Assembly: GCA_024449915.1 (NCBI GenBank)
Contig: JAMZAV010000004.1
Span: 868,001-932,000, forward strand
DNA from: Sweltsa coloradensis
Taxonomy: Eukaryota; Arthropoda; Insecta; Plecoptera; Chloroperlidae
Reading direction: 5' to 3'
DNA: 64,000 nucleotides
Shown here: positions 39,660 through 54,000 of the stretch, one piece after another
Position numbering within the stretch: position 1 is the stretch's first letter
Layout: each line of letters opens with the position of its first letter
Made by a program: the position numbers and the translations under genes
The notes under the pieces: model-generated
Databases searched by the model: none
What the model saw: only the letters and a program-made list of their open reading frames with translations
Told to the model about the DNA's origin: nothing

Positions 39660-40265
39660 ATAGGGGTATTCACCCGCTAAACTCAAAAAAATATATTTCA
39701 TTCAGGCCAACTAGAAATGAGTATTGAGAAAGTAACAGAAAAATTATTGGGTCCACCATAACCCGAAAAATATTATCAAACTTTGTAATTTTCGAGCAAG
39801 GACCCATCGGCAAAAATCTCCCATAAGAAATAACACGGAGACGATATTTATGCCCCGTGACCTTGGAGGCTTTTGATCCAAAAAAATATTGGACATTATT
39901 GACGTACTCGACAACATTTTCTGTAAATCTGATATATTTTGTTTTGTTATTTGGGCCAAGTGGTTCGGTCTAAATAATATGCTGATTACCAAAAATGAGT
40001 GTGATTTTGGAATGCATATTTTTTAGTGTTTGAGTTTATATTTGTGCACATGTTTCAAGACACGATGTTGTAAAAGACCATTTCAGATTGGTACGATGCT
40101 CTAGTATCTATATTTAACAAGCAATAAGCAGCTTAAAGCTGATTTAAGAAATTCCCCAAAACGTCCATTTTCGTATATTTCGGGATCAAAAACCTTTTTG
40201 ATAAATCGTGTAACATCACAGTTACAAGATATTATTTTGTAAACTGTACTTTAGTGTGGTAAAAA
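39660..40265. mobile_element. MITE copy 2
   Basis: It is collinear with 1540-2189 from AGGGGTATTCACCCGCTAAA to TTTAGTGTGGTAAAAAG, with more substitutions than copy 3. The right inverted end is missing. It directly abuts another dispersed repeat ending at about 39630. Confidence 0.75.
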
Positions 40266-42420
40266 GTTTCATCTGAGGGATATGAGCGGGGTTTGGATTT
40301 TTAAACGGGGCATTTTCCCGTACCCGGCACCTCCACCAAAATTTCAATGCACATTTATTATTGTCTTCTTCTTCTTCGACATTAGGTTCAGTAACTAGCT
40401 TCGCTCACTATTTTGTGGACTTCCATAACCACGCTTGTTGAATTACCTTTAAACATTTAAAAACGGCAAATGCAATCATAAGTTGTTTTGGACCTTTTTT
40501 TTACCAAACCTAAAATCATCATTATTTAACAACCACTTTTTTGCAAAACTACATTATTACATGACCTTTTTACTTGGGTCATTTGTTACGTCGTTCGATC
40601 GTTGAAACGGGATTTAAAAACCTGCTACTTCTAAGTTATCTTAGCAACACGTGATTGAATCTCTATAGTATAATCCATCTATTAAACTAGTTCTCAACCT
40701 GCATGCAAGCTGTAGTTCGCATGTCACCCTGTAGAAAGGGTTTCATGTCAGGAAACGGTTAGGACTGTTGGGTTGGCAGGGTGAGTAGCGATCTCAGGAG
40801 GAACGTAATGGCGCACTGTTGCTGTAGTGGGACCAGAGACGTGCGACTCCACCCATTACTACAAAAGATTTATTTTTGTTTTATTTATACCAGCTACATC
40901 TAATGATAATAAAAAGGCACGATAGGGAAAGAGTTGGCTTCCATGTGTGTGGACTAAGGTGTATTGCTATGATGTTACTGATGGTTTTTTCTGTTTTATA
41001 TAATATGCATGATTAAATGTGTTATTCCCAAAGAGGTTCTGTACTCAAAGGTATTACATGCATGGTGTTGGGGAGATATATGGAAAATATATTTTTAGCT
41101 ACATCGTCAGTTCTAGTCAGTTTATTTCTATAATTTTATTTTCTCTAATTTTTTTTATATGTTTTTTTTAATCACTTTACCCTCCATTTTTTCTGGGATT
41201 TTTTTACTTTACTGTTATTTGTATCCGAATTTGTTCAAACTTACGGTAAGATCCGATTTAGAGAAACATTTTTCAAAAGTTATTTTGAACGAAATTAATC
41301 AAAAATTTATTAGAATCATACTTGTTTTATTAATTACACATTCCGTTACTCAACCTACAACTACCGAATACGTAATTGATGCAGTTCAGAAAATTTGAAT
41401 GCAAACTACATAATGTGTTTTCTTACGAACATGCGTGAAAGTTAAATTTATTTTGACTCGTATTGTTGTAAAATATCATCATCTTTAGGCAAGTGTGCTT
41501 TGAATGGCAAAGCACTTCACAATATTTTAACAAAAAAAAGCTCTATTGCAAGAACTAACAGTACTGTGTACTTTCGCATGATGAAGCATCCTCTTAAGTA
41601 TCAGAACATTAAGACTACTCGAGTGCTCTCAATAAATGCATGATGCAATACATATTTTATCATTTCCCAATTTCCAAATACATGAAAATTCAGGTCGAAG
41701 GGAGCATTAGCTGATATTTATGTTGCTATTTTCGTTTTCTTACTTGACGAGAAGCCAGACCTGACGCAACTGCAACATTGTCTTCTCTTCCGATCTCCCA
41801 TTTCTTTGTCCAATACACTTCTCTCTTCATTGCACTCTTTTCTTACAAAAACAGGAAATACGCTTGTAATTTATTTCGAAGTGTCGACAACAAACGAAGC
41901 CCTTCCCAGAGAAAACGTGGATTCTCATTTGAGAAAACGGAAGTACATTCGTGTTCAACTTTGAAATAGAATCTGTCTCCGTTAAGACGATTCGGGCAGG
42001 AGACGATTGGATTGCGGCCCGCGTCAATTAGGGGCTTTTGCGGGGAAAGGGGCCTTACAATGGTTGTATGTCCTCTCTACACTAATTAAACATTTTTATG
42101 GGGTTTAAATTTTTGACGAGGAGACTTTATAGCAGATTATTCCATACTTTGTTACAGAAAATTGAATAAAATAATGTATCTGTAAAAAAAAAAAGGATGC
42201 TTCAAAATTGAAACTATGTAATTAGATTTATTTTAGTTGTCCTCCGTTGTAAATCAGTGTTTAAAATGAAAGGTGACTTAAAAAAAAAAAATAAATGAGC
42301 TTGAACCTTCTAGGAAAGGCAGTAGTTCCAAATTCTGAGAGCTCTTATGTTCTTAGTTTGTATGCAGTACATTGTTGTTTTGTAATAATTATATATTAAT
42401 AATATATATATTAATAATTA

Positions 42421-42453
42421 CGAATAAATTTGCAATTATTGCAAATTTATTCG
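42421..42453. repeat. Perfect AT-rich hairpin
   Basis: A 15-bp stem (CGAATAAATTTGCAA) closes on a TTA loop. A run of TA-rich alternating sequence (42387-42420) precedes it. Confidence 0.85.
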
Positions 42454-42539
42454 ACGATGTGTTATGTGATAACACCTTTTCTAACGTAATAGATATACTT
42501 ACACACTGATGATAGATTAATTAATTTATTTCATTCGTT

Positions 42540-42576
42540 TATTATTTATTTCATTCATTCATTCATTCATTCAACG
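42540..42576 (+). repeat. ATTC microsatellite
   Basis: About six CATT/ATTC units at 42551-42573, followed by CAACGCC. Confidence 0.85.
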
Positions 42577-45500
42577 CCTGACATACGAGTATTAATCGAT
42601 TTTTATGTTTTTCGTATTTGCTATAAAAAATAAACTCGTGATTTTTTATCCCATACTTGTTACGCTAAACCCGATAACCCAAGCTAATGAAGCAAGAACA
42701 ATTCTTAACTTTTGCTCACATTCCTAGTCTTAAATCGATTTTAGGCTGCTTGCCACATTTTTGACCTAAAAAACTAGAGGTTAACCTATAAAATTCCTCC
42801 ACATTGTATCGGTTGCACACCCAATGGTTGACGTGACTGTGGCAACACATCCACGCACAACAACAATGTATTTATATACTATTTAAAATCGAGCCAATTG
42901 GCAGAGCAGTATCTGGTTTTTCGTCTAATTCATTAGGCATATCCAGAGTTGCAAAGCGTGGCGACACAATAGGGTCTGTCTGTTGTGTCTCGTTTGATTG
43001 AACCACACACGACTAGAGCTGCTGATGATGAGCGCCGTGACGAAACCTCCGACGAATTAGTTTTGACGGGTCCTGTTCGGGCGCTGGACATCTCCAAGGA
43101 GTGCGTAGGCTAATATGAGATTTGCGTGAGCTTGACGCTAGTCGATAGTTATTTAAATTTCCATTATTTCTCATCTTTCATCATTTTAAGAAACAAATGC
43201 AATTTTTTACAATATGTTTTTATATTGGGGAAATTTAAATAATTCACAACAAAATTTCACCAACTCTTGTTTACAAAACAATAAGAATCACACTAAGAGT
43301 ACAGCATAACACCAACCAGTCACTAAGTTGTCGATAATACCACTCTGGTAACGGTAAGTCAACTAAAGAAAGGAAATGCGTCGTAAACGCTCGTAAAACA
43401 TTGGACTCCTCGTGACCGGGGCAATTATTTTAAAACGAAGACCCCAACAAATCGATTAAAGATTCTTAGAAGTTGAAAACAAATTCAATCTAGGAAGAAA
43501 TGCATTTATTTTTAAACTCCATGAAGATGAAACTAACGCTAACAGCTTTTCTTTTCTTTATATTAGGTTTTTATCACAAAAATAAAAATAATTGAATAAT
43601 TAATGACGACAAAACCTATTTTAACGGTTATGATGACAAATGCGACCATTATGACAATACTGTTGTCTGTTAGTAAGCAATGGTAAGTTCACAATATTTT
43701 CGTGAAACGTACAACAGTTTTATAAGCACTTTTTATAATGTTGGTTTTAACTTATTAGAATTCCGTCGAATTCCCGGTTGTGGCTGTATTTTTTATTTTA
43801 TTAATTTTACTCTAAACGTAGGTAAGAATAATATTATCCGTTTACAAATCAATGGAATGCTATGATAATAACTTAATTGTTTTATTATTATTATTACGGT
43901 TAATTAATTATAACCATCCCCAATAAAACTCAACAAAATATCCCATAACAACAATATTATTGTCCTTTGGGTCATTGTAGTATTTTCATTCGAAAAGTTT
44001 TCTAAGCCGCTGTTCAGTCCCAAGGTTAATTAAATTCTCATTTGCTTCTCTCGCCCCGCGGTTTAATAGTACACTTGAGAAAGTCTAAAGAAAAGAAAAC
44101 AAATGAAAAGTGACAGTCATCACTAATGGGTAAGCACATTATCTTTAGTGGGAGAAATTAGCTTGCATGTAATTAGCATGTACCGCGTTAAATGCAGTCG
44201 TGAATTGGTTTTGATTAGAGGAAGTGTGTTCTTAAGTGCTCTAGTTGCAGTCTGAAGTCATCAGCGGTCTGTTTGTATCTCTGAGTAGACAAGTTCACTT
44301 ACCTTTTAAGCTTCAACTCCGTCACCCTGTGAGACGTAGAAGATACACAGAGACCAACGGTTAACTGGTACATAATCGCGTTCAAAACTCCGGTTAAGCT
44401 GATTGATCGATTGATTACAATAATCTTTTTCAACTTCAAACGGGCTTTTGCCAAAATAAATTGTAGACATTAATGTAATCAACGTAACATAATGTTTTTA
44501 CTTTTACTTTCAATCGACCCATTGTTTGTGTTGAAAATAACTACAATTATTTTTAGTAGATGATCATAGTAATGGTTATCTTAGAAAGTACTTATTTAAA
44601 CTCATCCATATATAATTTACGCATCGGAAATAACGCTAAGTCATTCTTTCTTATTCGCATTTCGATTTGATTTGGAAATATACAATGCAAATCTTCTTAC
44701 CTTTAACTTCTTTGTCTTTTCCTTGAAAATACATTACACGCAATAGAATAATTATTTAATAATTTAATGATATCCTGTGAATTAATTTTCTGATCATATT
44801 TTTTTAATCGAGCTACAGTGAAACGCAATTGATAGACAAAGTGTTATGGGCGGGTAGACCTCAATCATTGAAATCAGTGCGATTATGAATTACTATTTTA
44901 GGCAATATAATATCACTATGACCTCATCAGATCAACTCCTGTAATGTTAACCACAGCATGAACTTTCCATGTTTTAAAATTTGGGGAAACTTTTTTATCG
45001 ACTCTGGTATAAATAGAAGTATCAACGACCAAAACATCTTAGGAAAAATATAATATTTTGCAAATGATACATATTTTTAGTTAAAATCTCGATAGTGGAA
45101 CAAAACACATTTTCTACTTGATTGATTGATGGTGTTGAAGAGTTGTCTTTTGTTTGTCGAATCGATTGATTGCCACTCGGATATAGACAGACACACCCTG
45201 TCAGTTCCGTTGTGTTCCCGCCATCACATAATGAACCCTCTAGCCACGTGGCTTCACGAGGTGGATGCAATCTCGTGATTGTTACAAGATGGAGGATTCT
45301 CAACAACAATGATATCCGATAAATAAAGACTCAATCCACTATGTGGTGAAGCATTGTCAGAGCTCAAGACTGTTGATTGTGTAACCCTAATCTTGTTTTC
45401 TACATTCTCGATTCGCGTGTAGATAAGTTGTTAAAATGTACACGGACGTGTTTGCGTCCTCAATGAATAGTAAATAATTATGTTTTTAATGTATAATCAA

Positions 45501-47300
45501 TATTTATGTAGGCCTACTCAACTAAAAGGTAGAAAACTTATTTTAAAACAATGTCAAACTAAACATGTATATTGTGCGCATCAATGAATGAATTTCCCTA
45601 TTACAAAACTCAAAATTAGTTACTGCCATCGAAATTTTGACCCTATCGATTCTGGGAAATTAATTCTATGACGGTTTTATATTATTATGTTTGTGTTTAA
45701 AATTTAAATCGTAATTTAATTTAAAGTCAGAGTAACGCATTGTTGAGTGTGTATATTATTACATATTAACTGAGTTAATTGTAAAAGCTAAAAATATAAC
45801 ACCATTAAAACATCTAATGTAAAATAAAAACAAAAACTTAATTTAATTTAATGACGCAAATTAATTAAATTCGTAGTCAGCGGAACCAACAATGTCTTCT
45901 GAAAAGTCGTTTGGTTGTTTCAAAAGAAACGAGGTGACCCATGTAGACTTGTCTAGAGCAGCCAAGATTAGAACCCACACAAATGTTCATATGTCCGGTG
46001 TGAATATGATCATCCTCAATTAGAGGGTAGTGTCAATTGGCCAGGCCCATCGTGTGCTAGCCAGGAAACATCCAATCAAATCTCGAGATCTAGTGTGGTA
46101 CAACATAACCCAGTGACTGCACGGAGCCTGACAGTGTCACTAAGACGTCTCAATTGTTGGTGATTGACACGCGTTTACACACACACAAATATTAAGTAGT
46201 CAAGCATGCATTTACATTCACTCTAAGTGCATCTCGTGCTAACTATAAAAGAAAGTCGTGTCATGTAAGTGTTGACATGTCAGTCATGTCATGTCTCGAG
46301 GAAATGTACTCTTCAACTTCAACTTAATGCAATTTGTGTAGAACTGATGTCAGGAATCAGCTATTGTATCACCATAGAGTCAAAAACCTAAAAGTCCATG
46401 AAAGATGACTGAAAGAAAGAGGGCCTTTAATTTATCTGCAAATTTTTTTTAAAGGACTATACATATTAAAGTCTCCCTTCTTGCCATTAAACTTCAATTT
46501 TTGGACAATAGTGTAGCCTATACATCAAGAGCAAAGTTAAATTTTGAGCATCGATTTTTTTTATGTAAAACCCTTGTTTTCTTGTTCTTCCATTTTGTAG
46601 ATTTATTGGCCAACCTATGTTGAAGTGTTATTTGTATTCATAAGTCATTATTCGTAATCCAAACTTAGTATATCAAACTTTTAACCAAATTAACCAGAGT
46701 AATAATTGTGTCCCGAATCAAGTTTTTACTATAGGACTACTCATTGCTATACTCAATGGTTCCACGTTCGTATAAGCATTGAGGTACAAGTAGAAGGAGG
46801 TATGTCCCCAGAGAAAGCCTCGACGCCTTCACAGTTTAGTAACGCAACCCGCCAGCCTCTCGCGTAGTGTGTGTTGCATACACTCAGGCGTTTCACAGCT
46901 GCTTTTAGTCTCACAATAACCTGACAAACTGCACCAGAGTAGTTTCAAGCGACACACTATTCATATTTCATTGCCATAAATCGGAAGAGTTAAACCCTTG
47001 ATAGTTGTATTGTGTATCTGTACTTAAATCTTACATAGCCGATTGCATTGCAGACAATTTCTTACACATTAGACAGGCATATTATAGGAAAAGGAATAAT
47101 GATCAAAATAACAATAAGTACGATAGAGATAAATATAATGCAGCCTTGATTGTAAAAAAATGTAGTTTCATATCGTGAAATCATAATATTTAAACAAAAT
47201 TCAAATTAACTCAAACTCAAAAATCGAGTCGAGTGGTTGCTAAGTGCTCGAAAAATTGAAATTATATTTCAATTCATGTTTAAAAAGATTAATATTTAAT

Positions 47301-47366
47301 TTCTGAATTGTATTAAATATTAACAATTCCACCTACGGGAGTGTTTCCCGACTATCCAAATCGAGA
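47301..47366 (-). repeat. 66-bp dispersed repeat, copy 3, upstream of aquaporin exon 1
   Basis: Very close to the copy at 37515 (TTCTGAATTGTATTAAATAT then CGGGAGTGTTTCCCG). It lies about 430 bp upstream of the aquaporin first coding exon, inside its presumed 5' intron. A partial relative lies near 50458-50490. Confidence 0.8.
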
Positions 47367-47781
47367 TATGAAAAAATTGTTTGCTATTCTCAGCAGGGAT
47401 TGTATATTTACTCTCTCAACCACGCAGTTTTCTTTAGAAGACATATTATTACGACTTTGCTGCAGACCGCTATCGAGTTGGATCCAAATGAATAAACAAT
47501 AATTATAAGAAATATTTTGATGCGGGACAGCTAACTTGATGGGAAGGTAATAATTTCACCAAGGACAACCTTCGCTTAATAAATTAATAATTTTTAAGTT
47601 GTATTTATCCCATCATTCTCTAAAATTACAACTTCGCATACACAAATAAGGAAATACCACATTCTCGTTAATTCGTTAATTATACACAGTTTTTTTAATG
47701 TTTAAAATTATTGTCCTAAAATTAATCAATAGCTGTCCGACTATTTCCACGCCCATCTGATTGTGTTGTTTTCTGTTTCAG

Positions 47782-47795
47782 TGTCGTGAATAAAG
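47782..47795 (+). other. 3' end of 5' UTR, after an upstream intron
   Basis: A pyrimidine-rich tract ending TTCTGTTTCAG (AG at 47780-47781) stands 14 bases before the aquaporin ATG. This is a good 3' splice site, so the start codon probably sits near the beginning of the second transcribed exon, with a non-coding first exon upstream. The AAAG before ATGG is a favourable start context. The position of the first exon is not established. Confidence 0.55.
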
Positions 47796-48005
47796 ATGGC
47801 CGGAGGAAATATAGGCACTCGGTTGGGTCTTGCGGAGTTCACCAAGACTGGGGGCATCTGGAAGTGCCTGCTTGCCGAGTACATTGGCAACATGCTTCTC
47901 AACTTCTTCGGATGCGCCAGTTGTGTCAACATCGACGCGGGAGTTGTCGGTAACCGAGTGCTCATCGCGCTTACCTTCGGATTCATCATCATGGTCATCG
48001 TCCAG
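47796..48005 (+). CDS. Aquaporin coding exon 1 (residues 1-70)
   Basis: It starts at ATGGCC and ends at CAG before the donor GTTAGT. It encodes the cytoplasmic N-terminus (about 20 residues), transmembrane helix 1 (about 21-43, containing F37 of the filter), a short extracellular loop and helix 2 (about 53-70). The coding strand is GC-rich at third positions compared with the surrounding AT-rich DNA. Antisense and frame-shifted open frames over the exon are shadows. Confidence 0.92.
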
Positions 48006-51000
48006 GTTAGTCACTCGTAACACTAGACGAGAAGAACAGTAGAACATACGACCATTAGAACATATGACAATCAAAACATTATACCATTAGAACATATGAC
48101 AATCAAAACATTATACCATTAGAACATATGACAATCAAAACATTATGTCATTAGAACATATGACAATCAAAACATTTTCCATTAGAACATATGACAATCA
48201 AAACATTATGCCATTAGAACATATGACAATCGAAACATTATACCATTAGAACAGTATGACAGTATACAATTTGACCATGACTTTAGACCATTCAACACTA
48301 GGCCTGTAACCGTCAAAACAGTGGAACATTAGAGCAGTTGACCATTAGATCAGTAGATTATTATACCAGGAATCTAGTAGACCAGTAATAACGGGATACT
48401 AGCCTACTATTAAATTTATATTTATCTAGCGGCTTTGTTAGATCAATTGGCCGAGCCCCATGAGGGGTACATCTTCCCGACATATTGCTATCAAACTTCA
48501 ATCTTATGATCTAAAACTAGGCTTATTTAATCACACATACACAATATTTAAATTAAGGTTTCCAATAAATTGTAGTAATTAACGTGGAAAAAAATTAAAT
48601 CGCAACGTTGACAGTTGTTTTTGAAAAAATATTGGTACAATCCTGACAAAACCTTATAGTCATATATTTACTATCTTTATTTTCATGTTATTTTCACTGT
48701 GCTCGCGTGTCCCCAGACTATCGGCCACATCAGCGGCGGTCATGTGAACCCTGCTGTAACCTGCGCCTTCCTCATCACCGGAAAGATCTCTATCCTCAAG
48801 GGTCTCTGCTACATCATCTTCCAGTGTCTGGGTTCGATCACCGGATCCGCTATACTCATGGTGGGTATTTACGAAACTCTTACGAGTATTTAACCGCTAA
48901 ATTCAAAAAATATATTTCATTCAGGCTAACTAGTAATGAATTTAGCAATTAACAGAACAATTATTGGGGCCACCGTGACCTTCCAAAAAATTGTCAAACA
49001 TGACATTTTTCGAGCTAGGTCCCATCGGCAAAAATCTCTCATAAGAAATAACATGGGGACGATCTTTATGCCCCGTGACCTTGGAGGATTTTGATCCAAA
49101 AAAATATTGACCATTATTGACGTACTCTACAGCCTTTTCTGTAAATTCTCTATATTTTGTTTTGTAATTTGGGCAAGTAATTCGGTCAAAATATGCTGAT
49201 TACCAAGATGGGGTGTGATTTTGGAATGCATATTTTTGCGTGTTTGAGGGTATATTTGGTCACAGTTTCAAGTCACGTTGTAAAAAATGGGCATTATGGA
49301 TTGGTACTATGCTCTAGAATCTATGTGGGCCAAAAAAGAAACAGGTTAAAGCAAATTAAAGAAATTTCCCAAAACTCCAATTTTCGCAAATTTCTGGATA
49401 AAAAAAATTGAAAAATTCGTGTTAAATCACAGTTACAAGATATCATTTTTTTAAATGTCATTTAAGTGTAGTATTGTGTTATAGAACATGTGGTAAAAAA
49501 TAATTTTTTGAGTTAATAATAAGTTAATAACCCTCTGAAAATCAGTTATATGATTGAGTGGGTAGACTCTAAATATGAATTTATGTATTTATTTATATAA
49601 TCGCAAAAAAAGTTAAAAGTTTCTAATACACCAAACATATTGCAAGTACTGATTTATAGTCGTCGTTAAAACTGTTTTGTTTTGTGAATTATTATTTTAT
49701 TATTATTATCGATTAAATTTACGATTTGTGAGTTAAAGATATACTTATCCAATTTTAAACCGTATCTTCGATTAGAAATATTCTTTCCATTGTTGTGTCA
49801 CGTTATTCTTCTAATGAGTTTGTATTTAGAAATATAGAAAAAGCATTTGAAACGGTTGTGCCAAATGTCAAAACAAGTGCATGATTGATCTGCCTTCTTT
49901 CACGCGATTCAGACTGTGATTGCTCTTCCAGCTTTAGCTTCAAGGATGTCTAGTCAAAATTATCACTCGATCGTTCAAGGGTGAGGAATATAAATACTAT
50001 TTGGTGAATATAAATAGTAGCTGTAATCTGCAACCGCTAAAGCTCTGTCTGAGTGGGTACTGTACAGTCTCAGATACACACACCCTTGCTCGCACCCAAT
50101 AACCCTTGAGTTACTGGCGAACTCTTCAGTTTGAATAGAAACAGTGGCCTCTTCAAACTTCTCTTCATCAGATGAATCATGTTTTCTTGTGTTTTTTCTT
50201 AATTGGAAATGTATGCCATGTATGCGAAGGTCATATCATACCTGTGTTTAGTTTATCTTACGATTCGTCCACTTTATATTAATTATACAGATTTGTTGTT
50301 ATTAGTATATGAAAATCAATTCAGAAATTAAAATATCCATCTTCACCTATCTCGAAAATTACTAAGTTTGACAATTTATTTTTGGGTCATGGTGGACTCA
50401 ATAATTTTTCTGTTTCTTTTTAAATTCATAACTAGTTAGCTGGAATGAAATAAATGTTTACAATTACAACTAAGGGAGTGCTTACAGACTTTTGTAATTA
50501 TATCAGTGTTTTCAATTTGATATGTTTGTACAGTGGTTGGATTGAAGATAATGCATTCAAACAACAAGGTCTAGGAAATTCCTTTCCATCTTTACCCAAA
50601 CATCGATATTCACAAGAGAATCCAATGAATTAGTTTCAAATATCCTATTCAGTTATTTGTATTTAGACTTGGCACATTGTGTATTTTAGCATGCGTGACT
50701 TCTGTCGGAACTAGAAGTACGTCTGTGACGAAGTATTGTTTGAAACTTTCATGTTGTCAAATCTGGAAGGCGCAATTTAATTTAACACAGTCACATTCTT
50801 CGTCATACAAAAGGTGTCAAGTATTTCGTCGTGGGTGGAGTGTTTCATGAAGCTGGGAGCTATAGGGTCACCTGCCTTTAGTTACATGGTTCGTTATTTA
50901 TCACTCTCTGAGAGGTCACGTTCCACAATTTCTTGCAATGTCTGTAATATCCTCTTCAAAATTTGTTGTTAATTACCTCATTAGACTAACAAATTAAAAA

Positions 51001-54000
51001 TTGTAAAGGTTTTACCTGTCCAATCTTCATAGAACAAATAGGATATTTGCTCAACTTACGTAGAAGGATAATATTTTAGTGCCATGTTTCGGAATGTGAA
51101 TGTTATTCTATTCCTTGTTGATGTTTTGAAATGAAAGAAGTGAATAATTTGGGCGGACAGAGCACGAAATGTAGGCGGACAGTTAATTAATTTAGGTGAG
51201 AACTAGTCATTGATACGGACTTATAACCTTCAGGTAGATTCGTGTGGCATTGGGAACGACGAGCATTTCATAATGTGCATTGCTAAATACTATTAATAGC
51301 GGGTTTACTGTCAATTTGTATAGTCTAATAAATATTGTTCCTTGCCCAATTCACAATTTAATATTTTGTCACTTTGTTCACTGTAAAATATCGTTGGATA
51401 GACAACAAAACCAGACAATACAAGGGACACCATCTGGAATGGTCTAGACAAAAAGGTGTTGACCCAACTACCGGATAACATAGCGGTTTTCAAAAGCAGG
51501 CTGAAAAACAGCTGTTCTACCCAAACGTAAGCAACTGGTCATAATGGCTGATTACTGTTAAAGGTATGCTAGGCAGAGGCTGATAGCAAAAATTAGTTTC
51601 AGTAGTACTGTAAAAAGTTCCTTGGTAGTAATATTAATCTAAGATTTTTCTGTAATTACCTGAAAATGTCATCATGTACATATTGGAAGTTTCTATCTAT
51701 ACGCTACAATATATTGAAATGTAAAGTAAAATAGACACTGGTTTTTTAAATGCCATACTAAATGCCTTGTAACATAGCAAAAGAGCTTAAAATATGGTTA
51801 ATAAACATACATACATACATCCGTAGGTAACGAGCTAGATACAGGGTGTGCGGATAGTGTGAGGGAATATACAAGAACTATTTGATAGGACTCAGTACCT
51901 CATGGACTATAGGATCTAATTGGTATTATCAGTAGATTATTACAGTTTCACAATAGGCACTTTTATAATTATATTAGCTTTGCATTTAGTTTAAAACGGG
52001 AATATACTTACAGGATATGAAGAGGATGTGTTAAACCCCCAAAACAACTCACATTTAATAAATTAATAAAATTAACAAAGACATTTTTCCCACTCCACCA
52101 CCCACCATTTACCATTTAGATTGTATGTGCTTCCTTATGGGGGAGTTTCCATAAGAAGTTATCGAGCAATCGGATTACCTACCCAAAATTAGAACCTATC
52201 ATTCATCGACAGTTTGCTCATGCTTAACGCATGAAACTCTGATTTGCGAGGCTTCGGGTTCGAATCGCGCCACCAACAATCCAGACTTTGTCCAAATTAG
52301 TCTTCAGTTTTAAGACGAATGCTATAGAATTGCAACCTCTTAAACAGCCCTCGGGCATTCCATGCACGATACTCTAACCGTCCACTCCAATTGCCTAGTT
52401 AATCATACGAAGAGGGTCACACCGGGTAAATGTATACCCTGCAGCGGACGTCTTATCGAAAAATGTTTTTCTACCATTCCGAATGGAAAAGTACTTGCTA
52501 CTTGTTATAGTATTGGACTGTTGACTAATACTGCTCTCTTCCTCCCAGGCGCTAACCCCCGACTTGGACGCCCACGCGGGTCTAGGAATGACCTCTATTA
52601 ACGCCCAAGGCTCCGTAACGCCCGTGCAAGGGTTCGGCATCGAGTTCTTCCTCGGCTTCGTGCTCGTGTTCGTCATCTTCGGGGTGTGCGACTCGAACAA
52701 GCCCGAGTGCAAGGGCTTCGCGCCCATCACCATCGGCCTCACCATCGCCATGGGACATCTCGCCGTCGTAAGTAGACACAAATGTGTATTTATATTTTTT
52801 CTAGGCTAAGTTTTTTTGTCAAATAATATATATCATAAACAGCTCTGCTACCTAGTAGGACAGTCATAAATTTACCGTGGGTCGAGGTATCTTGGATCCT
52901 ATGAGTCGTAATCATCATTGTAGTATAGTATCCACTAAAAAATATACCTATGTGATTATGTATGAATTTATAATAGATAGCATGTAATAGATGTAATTCA
53001 ATAATTAAGTGCAAAGTGCTCGTTAAGTTCATAAAGTTCCACCAATGATTGACGAGGTAACGTCAATTTTGAAAATCGTTTTCAGACTTTCCATGAAAAT
53101 TAATTTGATTACGTTGGCTCAAACCCAAACTCCTTGTCAATTAAGGCCCAGTTCTTATAACGTTATAAGGAATTGAAATAGGACCTTTGTTTTAAGACTC
53201 ATTTATAAGAGCTTATAACAGAAACAAAATCTTTATGGCGGCCCAATTAGACGTCGTTATCTTTACGATTGACCAATCAAAAGTCGTAACTTTATCACGA
53301 ATGCCAATAAGTGCAATTTTCCATAACAAATAACGATCGTAAGTGTGTAAAGCTTATTAAAGTGTACAAGTTTCTTCGTTTTGCTGGGAGTAGCATCCAT
53401 TTATTAATTTTGGGAATACAAGAGAAATATGTTTTATGTTACAGGTGGATTACACTGGAGCCAGCATGAACCCTGCTAGGACTCTGGGGTCAGCTGTTAT
53501 CGCCAACATGTGGGACAATCACTGGGTAAGTGGTCGTTCTTCTCGTCGTGGTTTAAACCAGTCCACCACGACAGTTGCATGGTTTAAACCGGTCCACCAG
53601 ACAGTTGCATGGTTTAAACCAGTCCACCACGACAGTTGCATGGTTTAAACCACGACAATTGCACGGGTTAAACCAGTACAGTTTTTATTTATTTATTTTT
53701 TTCAAACACGTTAAACAATTATTCAAGTAGGCCCTACAGGTTATACAAGTAAATATTAAACAAAGTCAATCAGTGAAGATTGTGTTGCCTACTAATTATT
53801 TAGACTTAAGAGCATCACATTAATCATGAACTAAATTTGATCTTCGGTAGTCACTCACTTATCGTCATATTCAAGTTCTTTGTCTTGGAGGAACTCTTTC
53901 ATTTGTAGTAGGCTTTACAGGTCAATAATGTTTTAAGTTTACTTCGAAATGTTATTAGATCTTTAGCATTAGCTATCTTGTCTGGCAATTTATTTAAAAG

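Larger units (their letters stand above)
40266..47300. other. Gene-free DNA upstream of aquaporin
   Basis: Intergenic DNA or the aquaporin 5' intron. It has a GC-balanced patch at 46790-46930 and AT hairpins at 42.4 kb. No coding exon was recognised. The open frames of 60-95 codons lack support. Confidence 0.5.

Noticed and set aside
41784..41795. CTCTTCCGATCT, identical to the end of a common sequencing adapter
   Set aside because: Only 12 bases match and the flanks do not; a chance match is plausible and no assembly break is visible.
47741..48074. Minus-strand open frames opposite aquaporin exon 1
   Set aside because: They are shadows of GC-rich third positions in the real exon.
52395..52781. 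128-codon minus-strand open frame
   Set aside because: It is antisense to aquaporin exon 3, which has clear splice borders and conserved protein motifs.
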